This document shows positions 20,569 to 31,895 of a DNA stretch of 64,000 bases, piece after piece. Within the stretch, counting starts at the first letter, position 1. Each line of letters begins with the position of its first letter. A program made the translations under genes and the position numbers. Source of the DNA: Adiantum capillus-veneris (lineage: Eukaryota > Streptophyta > Polypodiopsida > Polypodiales > Pteridaceae); the NCBI GenBank assembly GCA_014529385.2, contig CM043955.1, positions 136,162,108 through 136,226,107 on the forward strand, read 5' to 3'. The notes under the pieces were generated by a model, which was not told the DNA's origin, searched no databases, and saw nothing but the letters and a program-made list of their open reading frames with translations.

Positions 20569-20582
20569 CCGCACACGCACAC
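20205..20582. other. Spacer with CT/CA microsatellite
   Basis: No gene is seen. A (CT)n tract of about 50 bases at 20486-20535 passes directly into a (CA)n tract to 20566, next to the left end of element C. Confidence 0.85.
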
Positions 20583-21189
20583 TGTCACAAACTGGTGACG
20601 TGGCAGGCCCTCGGACAAACACACATACACATGCAGATGCTGACGTGACGGTACAGACAGTTGCTGATGTGGCAGTACGGCCACCCCCGGAAATTCCGTT
20701 GACATGCTGACGTAGCAGTTTCCGTATGGTGCTGACGTGGCAGGGCCGGATTTTGCGCTGGCTGCTGTACGATTTTCCGCAAATCACGCTGATGCTTTTT
20801 TTTGAAAGATTTTTGGATCAGTTGCTTTTGGAACAATTGCTTTATTTTAAAAGCTTTTAAAGCTTGAATGCTTTTGAGTTTAATTGCTTTTGGGGCTCTG
20901 CTTTTGGCATCCCTTGTAAGAATAAAAGAGCCCTTAGGGCCTCACTCTTCAGGGCATTTGGACATAGAGTTTGAGAGCAGAGGACCCTGCGGGAGTTGTA
21001 CTTTTTGCTCAAAGATTAATATAAATACCAAAAGGGACGCCACTCTTTGGGGCCAATCTCTCTACGCACGAAACTACACCGTGCTGTGTCGATCAAACGA
21101 AACTGTGATTTTAAAGTTGTGAAGTATTTTAAGTGATTCTCTCTCGTGTCACGACAAAATTTAGACTTGGGGTGTCCAAGTTTGTTACA
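20583..21189 (+). repeat. Left LTR of element C
   Basis: Starts TGTCACAAACTGGTGACGTGGC and ends GTCCAAGTTTGTTACA. The U3 part has five TGACGTGG-like words (near 20595, 20641, 20663, 20708 and 20733). The R-U5 block AATACCAAAAGGGACGCCA appears near 21024. Confidence 0.8.
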
Positions 21190-21190
21190 G

Positions 21191-21202
21191 TGGTATTAGA
21201 GC
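21191..21202 (+). other. Primer binding site, tRNA-iMet, one mismatch (element C)
   Basis: TGGTATTAGAGC lies after the left LTR. It differs from the perfect TGGTATCAGAGC by one C-to-T change. Confidence 0.8.
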
Positions 21203-21530
21203 ATCAGGCTTGTGCTTTTCTCAAAGCATACCGGTCCTACTAAAGAGGAGACAGATCACTTGGGCACAATTTTGGAAATTGGGCACAATTTGAAGAATCT
21301 TCGTGTCCCAAACCCGGAATTTACTAGCCACTCCCACCCTTCATACATCGCGCATCAGGCGTGCTCCCGTCTTCATCGCTCTGTCTTACAGGGCATAAAG
21401 CCATTAAGAATCCCAGATTACAAGTGGGTTCTCATGAAGAATCCGATGGAGATAACACCTCTCGACGGGAAGGCAAAGAAAAGTCAAAATCCGGACTTGT
21501 ACGCAATAGCTTGGTATGCCAGAAGAGAGT

Positions 21531-21680
21531 TTGGCACATAAGGACACAAAGAATAAGGGTAAAGTAAGAAGGCGGTTCTTGGTTAAATTCAAGAACTATC
21601 CTGCATTGGATGCGAAGTGGATGGAGGAGGAGGACCTAGCAGATATTTCTCAGATCGTGAACCTTTATCTTTTGGTTTAG
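21531..21680 (+). pseudogene. Chromodomain tail remnant in element C
   Basis: One frame reads LAHKDTKNKGKVRRRFLVKF, then KNYPALDAKWMEEEDLADIS, and ends at TAG 21678. It aligns with the chromodomain end of element A (LAHKDRKVKGQVARHYLVKF, then KNYPPMDAKWMEEHELSES). It shows that C descends from a chromovirus and lost the rest of pol. Confidence 0.85.
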
Positions 21681-22267
21681 CATAGTCTACTCCAAATGGA
21701 ACCCAGAATTTAGCTTGGCCGCAGATCTGGTACAGTGGGATGCACAAGAGAGGAGTTACTCCGCTCCTTTGTCAACAGATGCCTTGATTTTAGAATACTA
21801 GAGTCATTGATGTCTCTTTGAGCTTCAGGGATACTGAGAGTTGACAAGATTCTGCTGTATGACTTGATGAAATGGAATTCTTGAATATGAAATTGATTTG
21901 TTTTTGACTTGTTCTTAAGTGCAGGAACTGATAGACGAAATGACTGCTGCATTTTGGTCGAGTTGATCTCGAATAGACATGGTTGCAATAGGGGTTAGTC
22001 AATCGGACATCTATGAGGTCCTGATTGGATCTAGATGCGATTGCTAGCTACATTGCCGATAAATCATGGTCTAAGATCCGAATGAATGTTGAATGTCATG
22101 TGATGTCCTGTGTTGTCGTGTGATTTGATTGTCGATTGGTACATGTGCTAGATGTGTGTTCCTAGTACGTAGGTACTAATAGTCAATGTCTGCTAAGACG
22201 GTTTATAGCCTCTGTCTGTTTTGCAAGCGTAATCGAGGGCGATCACAATGCTTTCAAGAGGGGGGTA

Positions 22268-23043
<776 letters not shown>

Positions 23044-23254
23044 GTCTCAAGAATTAAACAAATATCACTGGAAAGAAACCAACAACGAAGGTTAGCAGTT
23101 GCCATGTCCTCGTGACATAGTTAACAATTGCCATGTCCTCGTGACAACTGGCCACTCTTGCATTCTCAATCAACTGGAATATATTCATGACAATAGTCTT
23201 TGTGCAGTAGTCCCTGGATTTCTTGGGCAATCCGCAACAGTACTTCTCAATCTG

Positions 23255-24402
23255 TTATGGCACAAATCTGTAAGAGGTGACTGGCAATAGTGCGGTCCAA
23301 AACTGTTTATTGTACTCTTCCAGATTCGCACACTGTTTAGCATTCAACTCGTGCCATTGTGTCATCACATCCACTTCAAAAGTGTTTGTCAGCCATGCAG
23401 GCGCAAAAAGTTGTTTGAATTTGACCCACATTGTTGGGGCTTGACCTTGGTTCAACAATGCGGTCCAGCATTGAAGCGCATTCCCTTTCAAGAAAGTGGC
23501 AGCCTTGCGTATCTTTGAAGATTTCGTGAAGTTTCCTCCAGCATAAGCTGCATCAAACTGTTGTATAAAGGTCAAAGCCTTCAGTTGATCTTCAGTTCCT
23601 TTGAAAGTTTCAAACTTCACTCCTTGCTCACCTTCCTTGTAATCCTTTGGCTGACTTAAAGGAGCCACATTATCATAAACAGGTGCTTGCAAAAATGGTG
23701 CTCCACGATTGCCCATTCCAGCACTCGCATCACCTGTTTTGCCTGTCATATTTGCATTTTGGGCGTATGGCTGCGAAAAACCAGCCATACCAAATTGTGT
23801 TCCAGGCACTCTAAATTGAGCATAGGCACTTTGAAATCGTGGTTGGACAGCCATGTTCGCGTACATAGGGTTACCCTTGCCTGTTTGCATTGTCCCGAAC
23901 ACATCCCTGGGCATATAACCTGTGGAAGGTCAGCCATAGCTTGAAAAACTGAACTACCTCCAAAACAACTAGGATAAGTGATAGGTAATGGAAGGGTGTG
24001 ATGCATAGCATGTTCATTACTCCCTTGACCATTCACAAACGGTTCTTGTCTAGCTAAAGCAAGTTGCTTTGGATCATTGGACACCGCTGGTTGCTCAACC
24101 ACATGGGCTTTCCCTCGAGCATCACGAGTCCTCTACGCATTGGAAATCTCCTTTTCTTGCGACGCTCAGTCATGCCCTGTGCAGGAGGCTGAAAACCTTG
24201 TGTCGGAGCCTAAAATTCTTGTGTAGGAGCCTGTAAGAACTCCTGCATCCTTGGGTTGCTACCCAACTGCTGAAACATGTCCATGCAGCAACGCAGCTGA
24301 GCTCTAAACAACCTGTCCTCTTCTTGAAGAGTTGAAGGAACTTTCTCTGTGCCATGTGAGGAAGATCTCTCTTCAGGTATTTGGTCTCTCTTCTCTGCCA
24401 TA
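23255..24402 (-). pseudogene. Gag of element D
   Basis: The best piece, 23255-23914, is 219 codons open. It holds VKFETFKGTEDQLKALTF, FDAAYAGGNFTKSSKIRK and WVKFKQLFAPAWLTNTF, the same gag core as element A. The N-terminal part lies in other frames up to a start near 24401 (MAEKRDQIPEE). It supplies the undamaged version of the site where element A gag has a TAA. Confidence 0.82.
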
Positions 24403-24469
24403 ACGACAAGCTATGTGTTGCTTTCACCCACAACAATCCTTGGTGCACTTTTTGAAGAAAAAGTGACTA

Positions 24470-24486
24470 TCCCGTCGATGGAACCA
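24470..24486 (-). other. Primer binding site, tRNA-Glu type (element D)
   Basis: The minus strand reads TGGTTCCATCGACGGGA at the LTR border, close to the TGGTTCCATTGCCGGGA of element A with two changes. Elements A and D thus share primer type. Confidence 0.65.
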
Positions 24487-25730
24487 TATAACCGGCCTAT
24501 ACAACGTAGAGGGCAGTACTATTTCAATTTGAAGAAAAGAGAACAGACTAGAATGTCACTGCGCACACAAGACCGACACCCTGTAGTCCCCAAAAGTTTG
24601 CGCCCGCCCCTTTCGGTATTTCTTTATTCAATTAACAGTTAACGATCCGTACACTTAGACCAAACACTCACAAAGCTGTCCAAACCTGGCGAGGGCTGAA
24701 AACGCAGGTTTCTGACCTGATTTCGGCAGCACAACGGCGCAAAAACTCCTGTAGGTCAAAAACACCTGTCTAGGACGGATTCCCTCACAATTTGGGAGCT
24801 TTTTGGTGAGTTGTAACAAAATTTCAGTAATGGAACTGTGCGTACCTGTGGGGGATTAGCAGTTAGCTAATCCGGTTCCTGTTCAGAAGGCTCTTGCCTT
24901 GGCAAACGCGCATAAACCTGTAACAAAATTTCAGTAATGGAACTGTGCGTACCTGTGGGGGATTAGCAGTTAGCTAATCCGGTTCCTGTTCAGAAGGCTC
25001 TTGCCTTGGCAAACGCGCATAAACCCCAGAACTGTACATATTCATCTGAGTAGCCCAACTAGTGGGGCATTACCATATGTGCCAAAGGGGGGAGAGAGAT
25101 GCAAGAGAGAAAATTATCGCACTACATGAGACAGAGGAGAAGGCAAGCTTTCCATTAAAGCTATCAACCGGCACCCACTACTCACACACACACACACACT
25201 GTAGGTCACTTAATGAACCAAAAATCAGCCCCAGCCTCAAAATGGGCGCCCCCTCTTGCTGAGGTGTCCTGCAGATGGCTTCCTTCTACTGGTCCAGTTT
25301 GCCCCTTTGAGTTAATTCCATAGTTCCCACTCACTTATAAAGTTGTGACTTCATTTGGCGCACAAGGCTTCTATACTCATCAGAATTCAGTGCTAATTGG
25401 CCCGACCAGTCCCAGACTGACCCCTGGAATTTGTGCAATGATGCATTGATCTGCCGAGAGTGACCCCCTTGGCACACTAATAAAGTCTCCGACCTGAAAA
25501 GCAAATGACACAAAAACTAGCGCTGCCAAAGGCAATTGCTAAATTTGGTGTTCAAAAACTGTGCCGAAAAGCATTCCACATCAGCTAGCTGCCAGTCCGT
25601 ACGGCCTGCCACATCAAGAGCTGCGCGGCCCGTTAATCGCGCTGTAAATCACGAGGCCTGCCACGTGTCCTCATCACCAATTTCTCTCTCTTTCTTCAGC
25701 CGGTTTGCCATGTCATCACTTTGTGATTGT
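24487..25730 (-). repeat. 5' LTR of element D
   Basis: Bordered by the primer site on the left. The right border near 25730 is estimated from CACAAAGTGATGACATGGC (minus strand), which matches the LTR start of element C. It contains the conserved block near 24605 and a perfect 107-bp tandem duplication. Confidence 0.7.
24812..25025 (-). repeat. Perfect 107-bp tandem duplication in element D LTR
   Basis: Bases 24812-24918 are repeated at 24919-25025 without visible change, beginning TGTAACAAAATTTCAG and ending GCATAAACC. The lack of differences implies a recent event in an otherwise old remnant. Confidence 0.92.
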
Positions 25731-26432
25731 TTAAAGTTGAGTACTTGTTTCAAAGTTCTTGGCAAGTAAATAAAGTAAGCTTCTCTCACTTTATTTACCT
25801 TCGTCTTTTCTACAAGCATTTTGAGGCAAATTAGTTTTATCTACTTTTTGTTTAGAAACAAATAAAGTGATTTAGTTTTTCTTCTTTATAGTTTTCTTGT
25901 AAGCCTTGCTTTTGTGCGTAAGTGTTTTAGCCTCTCTTATAATTTATGTTTCATATGTTTAGATTTTTTAAAACTTATGAAGGTATATACACTAACCACT
26001 CCAACCTAGGGGTTTGGTTCACACTAGCCGCACGCTTTGTAGGTGCTCATGATAATGTCTAGGAATGTGGCACACACTACTTGTGTGTGCTTAGGCTCTA
26101 GGGTCTAGATTGCTCACTTGTGTGTGTGGTTGACTGAATTCTGTTAGCTTCTCTTTGTTTACTGCACTATGTGCACCCAATATATCCTGTATTACAAATT
26201 TGGTGCTTTTCCAGCTGTTTTGAAGTGCTGCATGCAGCTATGAGATGTTATTTGGATTATCACTATTATCACCTCACAACTAGCATGCCTTTAGCTTAGA
26301 GAATGTCTGACTTGGTTTCTACTGAGGATTTAGGCCACGAATTATTCTAGGTTTGGCTTCACACTCAATCTGAACACAATTTGTAGGTTGTGCCTTTCAA
26401 TTTGTGTCTTATTCTGGGCCCTTCTTGTGCAG
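25731..26432. other. AT-rich stretch before host-gene exons
   Basis: No ORF or repeat is recognised. The T-rich composition and splice-site-like words suggest intron or 5' flank of the gene whose exons begin at 26433. Confidence 0.4.
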
Positions 26433-29109
26433 AATTTACTGCTTAATAACCGTGCATCCTTAATTATTGGGCACACAGATCCATCTCCCTTGATGAAGGT
26501 TTTTCAGCAAGTCAAGAAGGTAAGCATAGAAAAAGGGTATTTTTGCATAACACAGTGATTAACTTCTTAACAAGTTTCTATACCACTGACTGTCTGTTTT
26601 GATCTGTTGATGTCAGACCCCCCCTCATGCACTAGTTGTTGGACTTTTGATGGTGCCAGATGATGCTGATGTACGTCCTTGTTTATTACACTTCTCAGTT
26701 AAAAAGGAATAGTGCTTGCTGGGTAAAATAATTGTTTCAAGAGATTAAGGTGATTAACGGAGCAGGGCTACAAAGTGAACTTCTCATCCAGCTGCATGTA
26801 TGGAAAATAGCTGTAGAATCACCATCGCTCAATCCTGTGCCTATCTCTAAATTCATGAGGGTGGTTGTAGTATATCACCAGTCTCTAATTCTGTTCCTAG
26901 AGCATGTGACCCTGCCTCCTAGGGGAAAGTATGTGGGGGTGGTGCGCTGTAATCTTTTTATGCTGCTGCCAGTGATAGGCGGTCCACTGCCATAGCTCTC
27001 TGCCTGGTCAGGGTCTTGTTTATCTCTGTGTGTGTCTATGGTCTATATCTCTGTCCAGGCAGCCTGGTCTTCAATTTGCTCTAGCCCACATGTGCTTTTT
27101 CAAAGTGGACCCTCTCAGCGTCGGCTGCAGTTGGGCTATCGTCAAAGCAGTGATGGCTGGCTAGAGGGCGAGCCGTGGTGGACCCTTGGTCGCTGTGTTA
27201 TATGCTTGTGTTACTCTATTGCCTGTGTATCTTCATATAAGTCTAAACTTCTCAAGTCTCCATCACCCTCCTCACTGGCCCACGTTCGGAATGTGCAGTG
27301 GTAGATGCAGGACACTGGCACACAGTGTGTGTCTCAACCTCCAGTTGAATTTTTCTGCAGATCCGGTCCTTGTGTGGCAGACTGCATGCCCTCCCAGGCC
27401 CAATCCCTTGATGTTGTTGACATTATGAGTAGAAGAACGGTCCTCGTGGCATGTGACATGCTTATTTATGCAAATGTCATGTTGTAAAGGCAATGCCTGA
27501 GATCACATCTTATGCATGATTTTTATGCTTTGAGGCGGAAAGGAGAGGGTTTAGGTGCCCTTGTGCATGCATATATGTTGATTACATGCTTTGGTGGAGG
27601 AAAAGGCTTGGGGTTTTTATGAATAATTGTTGAATCCCACCTCTGTGCATGAGATGTTTGGTGTGATCTCATTAAAGAAAGGGGTACATTGTCTAGGCTT
27701 AAGGGTGTTTGTTTGTTTGATTGAAATGCTACTGGAGGAGGATGAACATTATGTGGGAATTCTTAACAACATTCCCAGGCCCAATCCCTTGATGTTGTTG
27801 ACATTATGAGTAGAAGAACGGTCCTCGTGGCATGTGACATGCTTATTTATGCAAGTCTCATGTAACATGAAAAAATGAAGTTTCAAGTGGTACACTTGTT
27901 GTAAAGGCAATACCTGAGATCACATCTTATGCATGATTTTTATGCTTTAAGGCGGAAAGGAGAGGGTTTAGGTGCCCTTGTGCATGCATATATGTTGACT
28001 ACATGCTTTGGTGGAGGAAAAGGCTTGGGGTTTTTTTGAATCCCACCTCTGTGCATGAGATATTTGGTGTGATCTCATTAAAGAAAGGGGTACATTGTCT
28101 AGGCTTAAGGGTGTTTGTTTGTTTGATTGAAATGCTACTGGAGGAGGACGAACATTATGTGGGAATTCTGAAGTTTAGCAGTGTCACTTGTGCAGTGATT
28201 TGTACTCAGGTAGTTGGACAAATCTCTGGACAAATCTCAACCATAGCCTAGGATTTCTCATGTTGGACCTCGAGAACTGTTTTTATTAAAGTTAAATATG
28301 AAAATGATATGGCTGGCTGTGAGCTCCATTTGCCATGTGTTTTCACTTGTCATATGAAGAACTACTAAATTTGGGTTTCAAGGTTCAGGTCATTATTTCT
28401 AGCCAAATTATATCAGCTTTTATGGTATATTCTATATTTCTATGTGATAGTTTTTTGCATGACATGCATGCTTTACTGTCTTGTCAGAGGCTTAGCCCAG
28501 AATACATGAAAGACATAATCAAGAAGGAATTATCTGAGCTGAAGCACATTGTTAACCAATCCAGCCCTATTGTCAGACCTTTGCTGGAATCTGGAGGTCA
28601 CATTTTGCGGTCACGTGTGCAGGCTTTGAATTGTATGTCTGAATACAAAACGGATGACATGTTTTATCGTTTTGATGCCAGGTAAGCATCGATGTACAAC
28701 TGTTTTACGTTCCTTCCAAAAAAAAAAGACTGTTTTTTGTATGTTTGGAACATGGAAATAAATACTGTTTTAATTTATTTTTTACAAAATTTACGGCACG
28801 CACTGCCAACATGCTCTAGTAACGACTGTTCCATTGGATGTAGTTCATGTCATTACGTTGATATGTCAGGCATTAAACATCTGGTGAAACTGGAGGAGCT
28901 GGACAGAGCAGATAGGGTTTTCTGTAAGTTTATACCCAAATACATATTTTCTCCCAGTAGTCTCATGTTGTACTACTGACGCATTTTGTTTAATGTTGCA
29001 TATACAAGCTCCCTTGCTACCAGTAGTGATAGAGGGAATTAATCGGAACAAAAAGAGGAGAATGGGCCTGAAGGTTCTGTGCGCATGGTTCTTGCATGTT
29101 AAAGTTGAG
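26433..29109 (+). CDS. Unrecognised host gene, partial, with at least five exons
   Basis: Exons with GT-AG borders and consistent phase: 26433-26519 (NLLLNNRASLIIGHTDPSPL and onward), 26617-26670 (TPPHALVVGLLMVPDDAD), 28488-28681 (RLSPEYMKDIIKKELSELKH and onward), 28820-28923 (NDCSIGCSSCHYVDMSGIKH and onward) and 29009-29109 (PLLPVVIEGINRNKKRRMGL and onward). A further exon at about 26750-26859 (VINGAGLQSELLIQLHVWKI) is likely. The last three join in frame without stops, phases 2 and 1 matching. I do not recognise the family. Neither the true start nor the end is seen. The next candidate piece near 29643 meets a TAG after about 13 codons and could be the C-terminus. Confidence 0.55.
27392..28169 (+). 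repeat. Intronic tandem duplication, offset 381 bp
   Basis: 27392-27763 recurs at 27773-28169. The copies are nearly identical except for an extra 36 or so bases in copy 2 (near 27865-27900) and about 11 extra bases in copy 1 (near 27620). Both lie in the long intron of the host-gene candidate. Confidence 0.92.
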
Positions 29110-30034
29110 GTATTTCTTTTGGATAGACCAGAGCTCTTTAATGTCAATCATGCAGGAGTGTTTGCATGTGCACACAGACATTTATGTATGTGTATGCGTG
29201 CTACATAGATACAAATATACATTTATCTATCCATATATGAATACAGATATATATTCAATGATATGTAGTTTGTGTATGCTCATATCCCATCTTTATGTAT
29301 TCATGCCTGCATGTATATGTAGCTAGATGCACATGTTCATATGTGTGGGAGTGCCTATGTATTTATTGTGAATGTATGCATGCATATGATAGGCCAGTTG
29401 CATATTGAATTTTTATTTATTTATGCATAAATTTAGTGTCTTAATAAGTGTTTAAGTTTAAACGTCTAGAGTCCACCGACTAATTTTAAATTTATAGAAA
29501 AACTTTCGAACTTTCTGGGCTTCATGACCACATGTCCTGCATATAACTTTTGAGCATTTTATAGAGTAAAATAGAAAAAGTTTTGTTTGCGTGATTTGCC
29601 GAAGATAATTTATGCATCATATACTAGATTTGTGTAGTACAGGTGCATTTTGGACGATATATTCACCTTTCAGTGCGCAAATAGGTCTTTCCCCTGGGGT
29701 TGAGCCTTGGAAGCAATTCCTATACCATACTTCATCAGTTGTGCAGGTGAGAGCTCCACTGTTGGACAATGAGGGCCCATGGAGGAGGACATTCCGGTTT
29801 ATCTTTACTGATGCTCCTTTATCCACTGCTCTGCATCCTCATTCATGCGCTCTTTTCTGCATATTTGACTGGATATGCGGAGAGATTTGGTTCGTCAGTG
29901 ATTGAGATATATGGAGGAGCTAGAGAGACGAGGCGTGCTTTGCAATTCTTATGTCAGGGATCAAAATGGGCATCAGTTAGGAGAGGATTCATATAGATTG
30001 GGCCATATGGGATGCGTGTCCTGCCTTATCTTTG
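29110..30034. other. Downstream intron or 3' flank, no gene recognised
   Basis: 29200-29420 is rich in ATGTAT and CATATA words. An 87-codon open stretch at 29612-29905 (FWTIYSPFSAQIGLSPGVEP and onward) has no family I know. LINE-1b begins near 30035. Confidence 0.4.
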
Positions 30035-31895
30035 CTACATTGGTCTGACAGCGATGGGGATAAAGGTGCTCAGTTGGTAGGGACATGGATTCCACTTTTG
30101 TTATATGCTGATGACATAGTGTTGATCTCCGAATCCCCAGAGGGAATGCAACGTCAATTGGATGCTTTGCACACGTTTGCACACGAAAGTGGGTTGTCTG
30201 TCAACCTGGTTAAAACCAAGGTTATGGTGTTTAACACCACCCCACAGTGGATCAGGAGGTCAGCACCTACATTCACATATGGCCAGGAGACTGGAGTACA
30301 CAGACGCTTACACTTACCTTGGAGTGGTTTTTAGCGGACCTACATTCTCACTCAGAAGAGCAGCAGAGACCAGACTTACTAGAGCCCACGCAGCATTGGG
30401 TAGATTGGAGAGGATGTGTTTGCAGGTTCAGTTTCAGGAGCCCCGGACGAAGCTTTGGCTCTTTGACACCTTGGTGGCTTCAGCACTGCTCTATGGAACC
30501 GAGATATGGGGACCTTCACTGGATCACCATGGGAGGCAGGGTCACTCAGACGGATGGGGGAACATGGAGAAACCTCTCGTCTCTATGATCTCGCGGCTCA
30601 TTAGAGCCAAGGCATCAGTACCACGTGCCATTATCCGAGCAGAGCTAGCGGCCCCCCCACTTGTGGTGGAGGCGCTCACCAGATCAGTCTCCTTCATAAA
30701 CCGCACATGGGAACTTCCTAGAGACAGATATGCTCGCATAGCACTTGAAACCTCTCGATAGTTAGCCATACAAGGAGATACAACATGCTGGTATGGGGAG
30801 ATGACATCATGGTTTCAGGCACATGGGTTCAGCATAGACAGGCTGCCACCATTCCATTACTCATTGGATGCACCATCTCTCACTCTTACACAGTCAGAGA
30901 TCACCAAGCTCATCCGCCAAGACCTAACCCAGCTAGACACCAGGAGGACATGGATACAACCAGCACAGGAATTGGGCACGAAGATGGCTTTCTACAGAGA
31001 CCACCTTCTCCAACTTACGGAAGATGGTTTTGTGGCGAGACCCAGATACATGGATACCCACTTGTCTCATGGGATACGATGTGCTATTGGCCAGTTACGC
31101 ACATCTTCTCACCGGTTGCGGATTGAGACTGGGAGGTACAGCGGAGTACCAGCAGAGGACAGGACATGCCCCTTGTGTAACACGGAACGTGAGACAGAGC
31201 TACACTATACATGCCACTGCCCCGTCTACTACGAGATACGAGGTCGCTTCCACTGCCTGTTCAGAGAGGGTTTTGGACCACTCTCAAGAGTCATGGGATA
31301 CGAAGATCAGAGATGTCTGGGTTTGTTCTTACTCGAGCTACGCAGACACAGAGATAGCTTGATGAATGGCGAGGCTAGCCAATCTCAAAGACGGATCACA
31401 GACTTCTTCAAAGCAGACACGGGACAGCCGCAAGAGCCACTCCCACAACAGAGCTCCCCCTCGTCTCACACCCGAGGCACATTGATTGACCGAGTGATTG
31501 AACTAGGGAAATCCAGGCGCCCACGATTGCGAAGAACTACACAGCATCGATGGGTTCTATGACAGAAAATTCGGAGCACGCTGGCCAGGCATGCACGACG
31601 CCCGGTCAGACTACTAACCATGGAGGAAATTGATGAGATTCGCCAACGACCGATGCTAGATCTCTTGTGATTCAGCCATCCCAACAAGCCGCCCAAATTT
31701 TTCCGCTTAGTTTTATGCTTGGCTCACATCGACCAACTTAGGACCCCATAGTAGATATCTTTGTTTTGTACTGTTGTTAGGTTATTTTGTTACTCTGACT
31801 TTGTATCAGATCCACCACTTTGTAACTTTCGGGTCTCATAGGTCATTATGGCCTTTTGAAGACGTTAATATAACATTTCATTTCATTTCATTTCT
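30035..31895 (+). mobile_element. LINE-1b, 5'-truncated copy of the LINE-1a family
   Basis: Similarity to LINE-1a begins just before the RT motif YADDIVLIS (30101) and runs to the 3' end, with the tail TAACATTTCATTTCATTTC at about 31871-31890. Truncation at the 5' end is the usual result of incomplete target-primed reverse transcription. Its C-terminal half is better preserved than that of LINE-1a. Confidence 0.9.
30053..31672 (+). pseudogene. LINE-1b ORF2 C-terminal part
   Basis: Holds the RT motif LLLYADDIVLISESPEGMQR, the thumb region (30162-30761 in another frame) and a 253-codon open C-terminus (30801-31562). The latter contains a CCHC finger, CPLCNTERETELHYTCHCPV (C-x2-C-x8-H-x4-C), typical of L1 ORF2 ends. 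Frameshifts near 30290 and a TAG near 30760 break it. It shows what the damaged end of LINE-1a looked like. Confidence 0.87.

Larger units (their letters stand above)
23044..25730 (-). mobile_element. Element D, minus-strand gypsy remnant with gag only
   Basis: On the plus strand it shows an A-type LTR edge (23044-23146), a gag fragment (23255-24402), a primer site (about 24470-24486) and a 5' LTR (24487 to about 25730). The polypurine tract and all of pol are missing: the LTR edge joins directly to the gag C-terminus. Element C abuts its left side and may have cut the 3' LTR. Confidence 0.75.

Noticed and set aside
20484-20598. ORFs of Ser-Leu and Thr-His repeats
   Set aside because: They are translations of the CT/CA microsatellite, not genes.
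29160-29420. Regulatory array of ATGTAT/CATATA words
   Set aside because: The words are irregular and fit low-complexity AT-rich sequence.
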